Shown here in pieces: positions 61,508 through 64,000 of a DNA stretch of 64,000 nucleotides (position 1 is the stretch's first letter; every line of letters starts with the position of its first letter). Made by a program: the position numbers and the translations under genes. Under the pieces are notes generated by a model. It saw nothing but the letters and a program-made list of their open reading frames with translations, was not told the DNA's origin and made no database searches. Source of the stretch: Haemophilus sp. (GTDB lineage: Bacteria > Pseudomonadota > Gammaproteobacteria > Enterobacterales > Pasteurellaceae); contig JAHZCD010000001.1 of the NCBI GenBank assembly GCA_019423025.1, forward strand, positions 248,001-312,000. The letters run 5' to 3'.

Positions 61508-62386
61508 TTAAGCGGTTTTGTTTTTTTGAGAGCCCAGATAAATCGCCACTAATGTCAGCACTGCCCCCGCCCATTGCCAATGATTGATGGGCTTATCCAA
61601 GCCAAAATAATCAATCACAAGCGCCACCACCGGCTCAGAAAGAAGCAATAAACCGGTTAAACCTAACGACAAATAAGGAATGGTATAAGCAATCATGCCC
61701 CAGGCGACACATTGCATCACTGCACCATAAATGAAGACTAATCCCCAATCGGTGAAGGTGGTTGGATAAAGATTATCAGAATTAAAAATCAACGAAGGAA
61801 CAATTAAAACAAGCGCACCACTTAAACTCAAAATAAACATTAACGAAAATAAAGCGGTGGGTTCTTCTTCGTGTACTTTTTTAATCATAATCATTGAAGT
61901 GGCAAGCATGCCTGCAGAAATGAGCCCAATGATAATGCCGTACATCCCCTCAAAATTATGTTGTAACTCTTCCCCTGAGATTAAGACAACACCCGCAACC
62001 GCTAGAAAAAGGCTTAACATTTGTAATTTCGTTTGGCGTTCACCAAAGAAAAGATAGCCAATTGCTGCCAAAAAGAAAATCTGCAAGCTATTCAGCAACG
62101 TTGAAATACCCGGCCCTACCGCATATACACTTTCATGCCAAAAGGATAAATCAAAGGCTAAAAAGATGCCGGCTAATACAGCATACATCATCGCTTTACG
62201 GCTTTTCGGGAAACGCTGTCTTTTTAATTTCATTAAGAACCAGAAAATAAAAGAGGCAATCAATAAGCGCCAAAATGCGATGGCATAACCTCCCACTGGC
62301 ACAAACTTAACAATTAGGCTTCCTAAACCGAATAGCACGCAGCCCACGACTAACATCGGGGCGGCGTAAGATTTTATTTTATCCAT
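61508..62386 (-). CDS. DMT-superfamily (EamA) transporter
   Basis: This 292-residue inner-membrane protein has ten hydrophobic segments in two EamA repeats of five (about residues 8-135 and 150-288), with GGYAIAFWRLLIASFIFW and LSLGLTGLLLLSEPVVA as typical repeat blocks. Such proteins export or import amino acids or other metabolites; no substrate can be assigned. Its ATG overlaps the stop of the upstream membrane-protein gene by one base, so the two form an operon. Confidence 0.82.
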   Translation of the reverse strand: MDKIKSYAAPMLVVGCVLFGLGSLIVKFVPVGGYAIAFWRLLIASFIFWFLMKLKRQRFPKSRKAMMYAVLAGIFLAFDLSFWHESVYAVGPGISTLLNSLQIFFLAAIGYLFFGERQTKLQMLSLFLAVAGVVLISGEELQHNFEGMYGIIIGLISAGMLATSMIMIKKVHEEEPTALFSLMFILSLSGALVLIVPSLIFNSDNLYPTTFTDWGLVFIYGAVMQCVAWGMIAYTIPYLSLGLTGLLLLSEPVVALVIDYFGLDKPINHWQWAGAVLTLVAIYLGSQKNKTA

Positions 62387-63186
62387 TAAATGAACATTGC
62401 CCAGACAGCCAAACTCGCTACCATAAAGAACAAAATGAGTAAGCTGTTATAACTAAGTTTCCATTTATTAACACTGTGCAAAAGCAATACCCCTGCTATT
62501 ACTAAGTGAAGAACAAAATAAATACCGTATGCGAAAACACCATCAAAACTGACCGCACTTACACCTTGATAAACAATAAAGATCAGTACTGCCAACGCAT
62601 TCAGTGCAAGCAGTAAAATCATCAATAATGGCAGTAACGCAATGAAACCTTGCAGACGATTACGAGAAACAGACAAGCATAAATTCGCCAATAATACCCC
62701 CATCACCGCTTGCGCCAATGGATTATATTGCACGAAATTTGGTGTTGGATTGCCAAAGAAAATCATCAAATACGCAATCACACCCAATCCACTCACCAAC
62801 GATGCCATTAAGAGAAAACCACGGCGAGCGACTTCATCCTTAGGTTGTTTCCATACTGCATATACAGCAGATAATCCACATAAACTGACAATATCAGTCA
62901 TCACATAATGATGTGGGGAGGCTAAGCTCATTCCAAGCCAAACTAACCAATAAAGTGCAAAACAGACATTTGCTTTGATTAAACGTCCACGTTGTCCTGG
63001 ACAAATTTCGCCTTTAATAAAGGCGACCAAACAAAGTAGCTGAGCAATCAGCACACCAAAGGCTAAATGAGGAATCAGTTTTTCAACAGATTGCAAAGAC
63101 TCTGCAAAAAATTCAATAATTAATAGCAACCCAATTGGCAAGAGAGCAAGAAATGCGGCTAAGGGTTTGGATTGTTCTTCTGACAT
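62386..63186 (-). CDS. multi-pass membrane protein of unknown function
   Basis: This 266-residue protein has about eight predicted transmembrane segments and no signature I recognise. Short polar loops contain GEICPGQRGRL (near residue 59) and WKQPKDEVARRG (near residue 112). It is co-transcribed with the EamA transporter downstream (one-base overlap) and divergent from the TRIC-family gene. An exact uptake word lies near 62550. It may be a partner or regulator of the transporter, but only the context suggests this. Confidence 0.72.
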   Translation of the reverse strand: MSEEQSKPLAAFLALLPIGLLLIIEFFAESLQSVEKLIPHLAFGVLIAQLLCLVAFIKGEICPGQRGRLIKANVCFALYWLVWLGMSLASPHHYVMTDIVSLCGLSAVYAVWKQPKDEVARRGFLLMASLVSGLGVIAYLMIFFGNPTPNFVQYNPLAQAVMGVLLANLCLSVSRNRLQGFIALLPLLMILLLALNALAVLIFIVYQGVSAVSFDGVFAYGIYFVLHLVIAGVLLLHSVNKWKLSYNSLLILFFMVASLAVWAMFI

Positions 63187-63319
63187 AAGATTCTCGATTA
63201 GAAAAAGAAAGCGGCATTATGCCAAAATTTACGGCTTTTTTTAATGGCTTTCGTGCATTTTGACTCATTCCCTTTTAAAATAAGCAAAATTATAACCGCA
63301 CTTTAGGAACCACAAAAAA

Positions 63320-63982
63320 ATGCTATTAAGCGTACTTTATATTATTGGAATAACTGCCGAAGGAATTACCGGTGCATTAGCCGCTGGACGAGAAAAAATG
63401 GATATTTTTGGGGTAATTATTATTGCCTGCGTGACGGCGATTGGTGGCGGTTCGGTACGCGATGTATTACTTGGACACTACCCGCTTGGCTGGGTTAAAC
63501 ATCCTGAATATTTCATTATGGTGGCTGGTGCAGCTGTATTAACGGTTTTTATCGCACCTTTCATCAAACATTTCATGCGCTACTTCCGCACCATTTTCTT
63601 GGTGTTAGATGCCTTAGGATTAATCGTGTATTCCATTATCGGTGCACAAATTGCCATTGATATGGGCTATGGCTTTACCGTGACATCCATTGCGGCAACG
63701 GTGACGGGGGCATTTGGTGGTGTGTTGCGTGATTTACTTTGTAACCGCATTCCCCTTGTATTCCAAAAAGAACTTTACGCCAGTGTATCATTCTTCTCTG
63801 CTGTGATGTATATGGCATTACAACATATTCAATTAGATCATACGTTTACGATTTTACTGACTTTATTCAGCGGTTTTGCACTGCGTTTACTTGCTGTTCG
63901 ATTTGGCTGGGGACTACCTGTTTTCGATTTCCAAGAGCAAGAAGATGAAACAAATGATAAATTACCGAAGAAAACAAAATAA
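63320..63982 (+). CDS. TRIC-family (UPF0126) cation channel protein
   Basis: This 220-residue inner-membrane protein has two repeats of three helices with the twin signatures GGGSVRDVLLG (about residues 47-57) and GGVLRDLLCNRIPLVF (about residues 132-147). Bacterial TRIC proteins form trimeric K+/Na+-permeable channels; some UPF0126 members are linked to glycine uptake. The soluble acidic tail is short. A uptake word lies at about 63295, just before the start. The next gene begins 15 bases after its stop, probably in the same operon. Confidence 0.87.
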   Translation: MLLSVLYIIGITAEGITGALAAGREKMDIFGVIIIACVTAIGGGSVRDVLLGHYPLGWVKHPEYFIMVAGAAVLTVFIAPFIKHFMRYFRTIFLVLDALGLIVYSIIGAQIAIDMGYGFTVTSIAATVTGAFGGVLRDLLCNRIPLVFQKELYASVSFFSAVMYMALQHIQLDHTFTILLTLFSGFALRLLAVRFGWGLPVFDFQEQEDETNDKLPKKTK

Positions 63983-63987
63983 TTAAA

Positions 63988-64000
63988 AGGAATAATTATG
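63988..64000 (+). other. ribosome-binding site and start codon of a gene leaving the window
   Basis: AAAAGGA, a short AT spacer and a final ATG (63998-64000) form a good translation start. It is the likely start of a further gene in operon with the TRIC-family gene; no coding sequence is visible. Confidence 0.5.

Overview
The window looks like chromosome of a Haemophilus species, probably near H. parainfluenzae. The main sign is the Haemophilus-type DNA uptake word AAGTGCGGT. I counted by eye about 35 exact copies on both strands, where chance would give fewer than one. Many copies sit as inverted pairs that form intergenic terminators. Gene content and local order (ribE/hmrM, hldE/lpxL, mdh/argR, molABC) also fit Pasteurellaceae. 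I see no tRNA, rRNA, CRISPR array or intact insertion sequence.

Layout. 0-9 kb: end of ispE, prs, a probable CRP-activated small RNA, mdh, argR, yfcH, folC-accD, truA, rplY and a DedA protein. 8.4-17.4 kb: ribE/hmrM, an orphan low-GC gene between two uptake-sequence terminators, rng, putP-cmoB, rlmM and gcvA. 17.4-22.6 kb: the GcvB small RNA divergent from gcvA, ilvE, and the sodium-pump operon oadGAB behind a CRP site. 22.6-31.4 kb: an LplT-PlsC-acyl-ACP-synthetase fusion with its MerR partner, a peptide-binding lipoprotein, ybaN, prlC and rpsO.

31.5-41.4 kb is a molybdate/tungstate block: molABC plus a ModA-like protein without signal peptide, then a second FecCD-type ABC importer with modD, and divergently a small membrane protein and a TonB-dependent receptor. 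ModE-type boxes lie in front of molA and in the divergent promoter region. Together this reads as an outer-membrane-to-cytoplasm oxyanion (or chelated metal) uptake regulon.

41.4-49 kb: hldE, lpxL, then a low-GC island of unrecognised genes (two paralogous leucine-rich-repeat proteins, a 107-residue tandem-repeat protein, another unknown gene, a gene remnant and a possible small RNA), then a NIF3-family gene, fabI and rnb. 51-58.5 kb: a maltose/maltodextrin cluster (PTS EIICB, a hydrolase, maltodextrin phosphorylase, amylomaltase, divergent GntR repressor). Its phosphorylase looks streptococcal rather than enterobacterial, suggesting transfer. 58.6-64 kb: tehA, serS, a YdcH protein, two membrane proteins, a TRIC-type channel, and the start codon of a further gene.

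All identifications are from reading the sequence and remembered family features; no database search was run.
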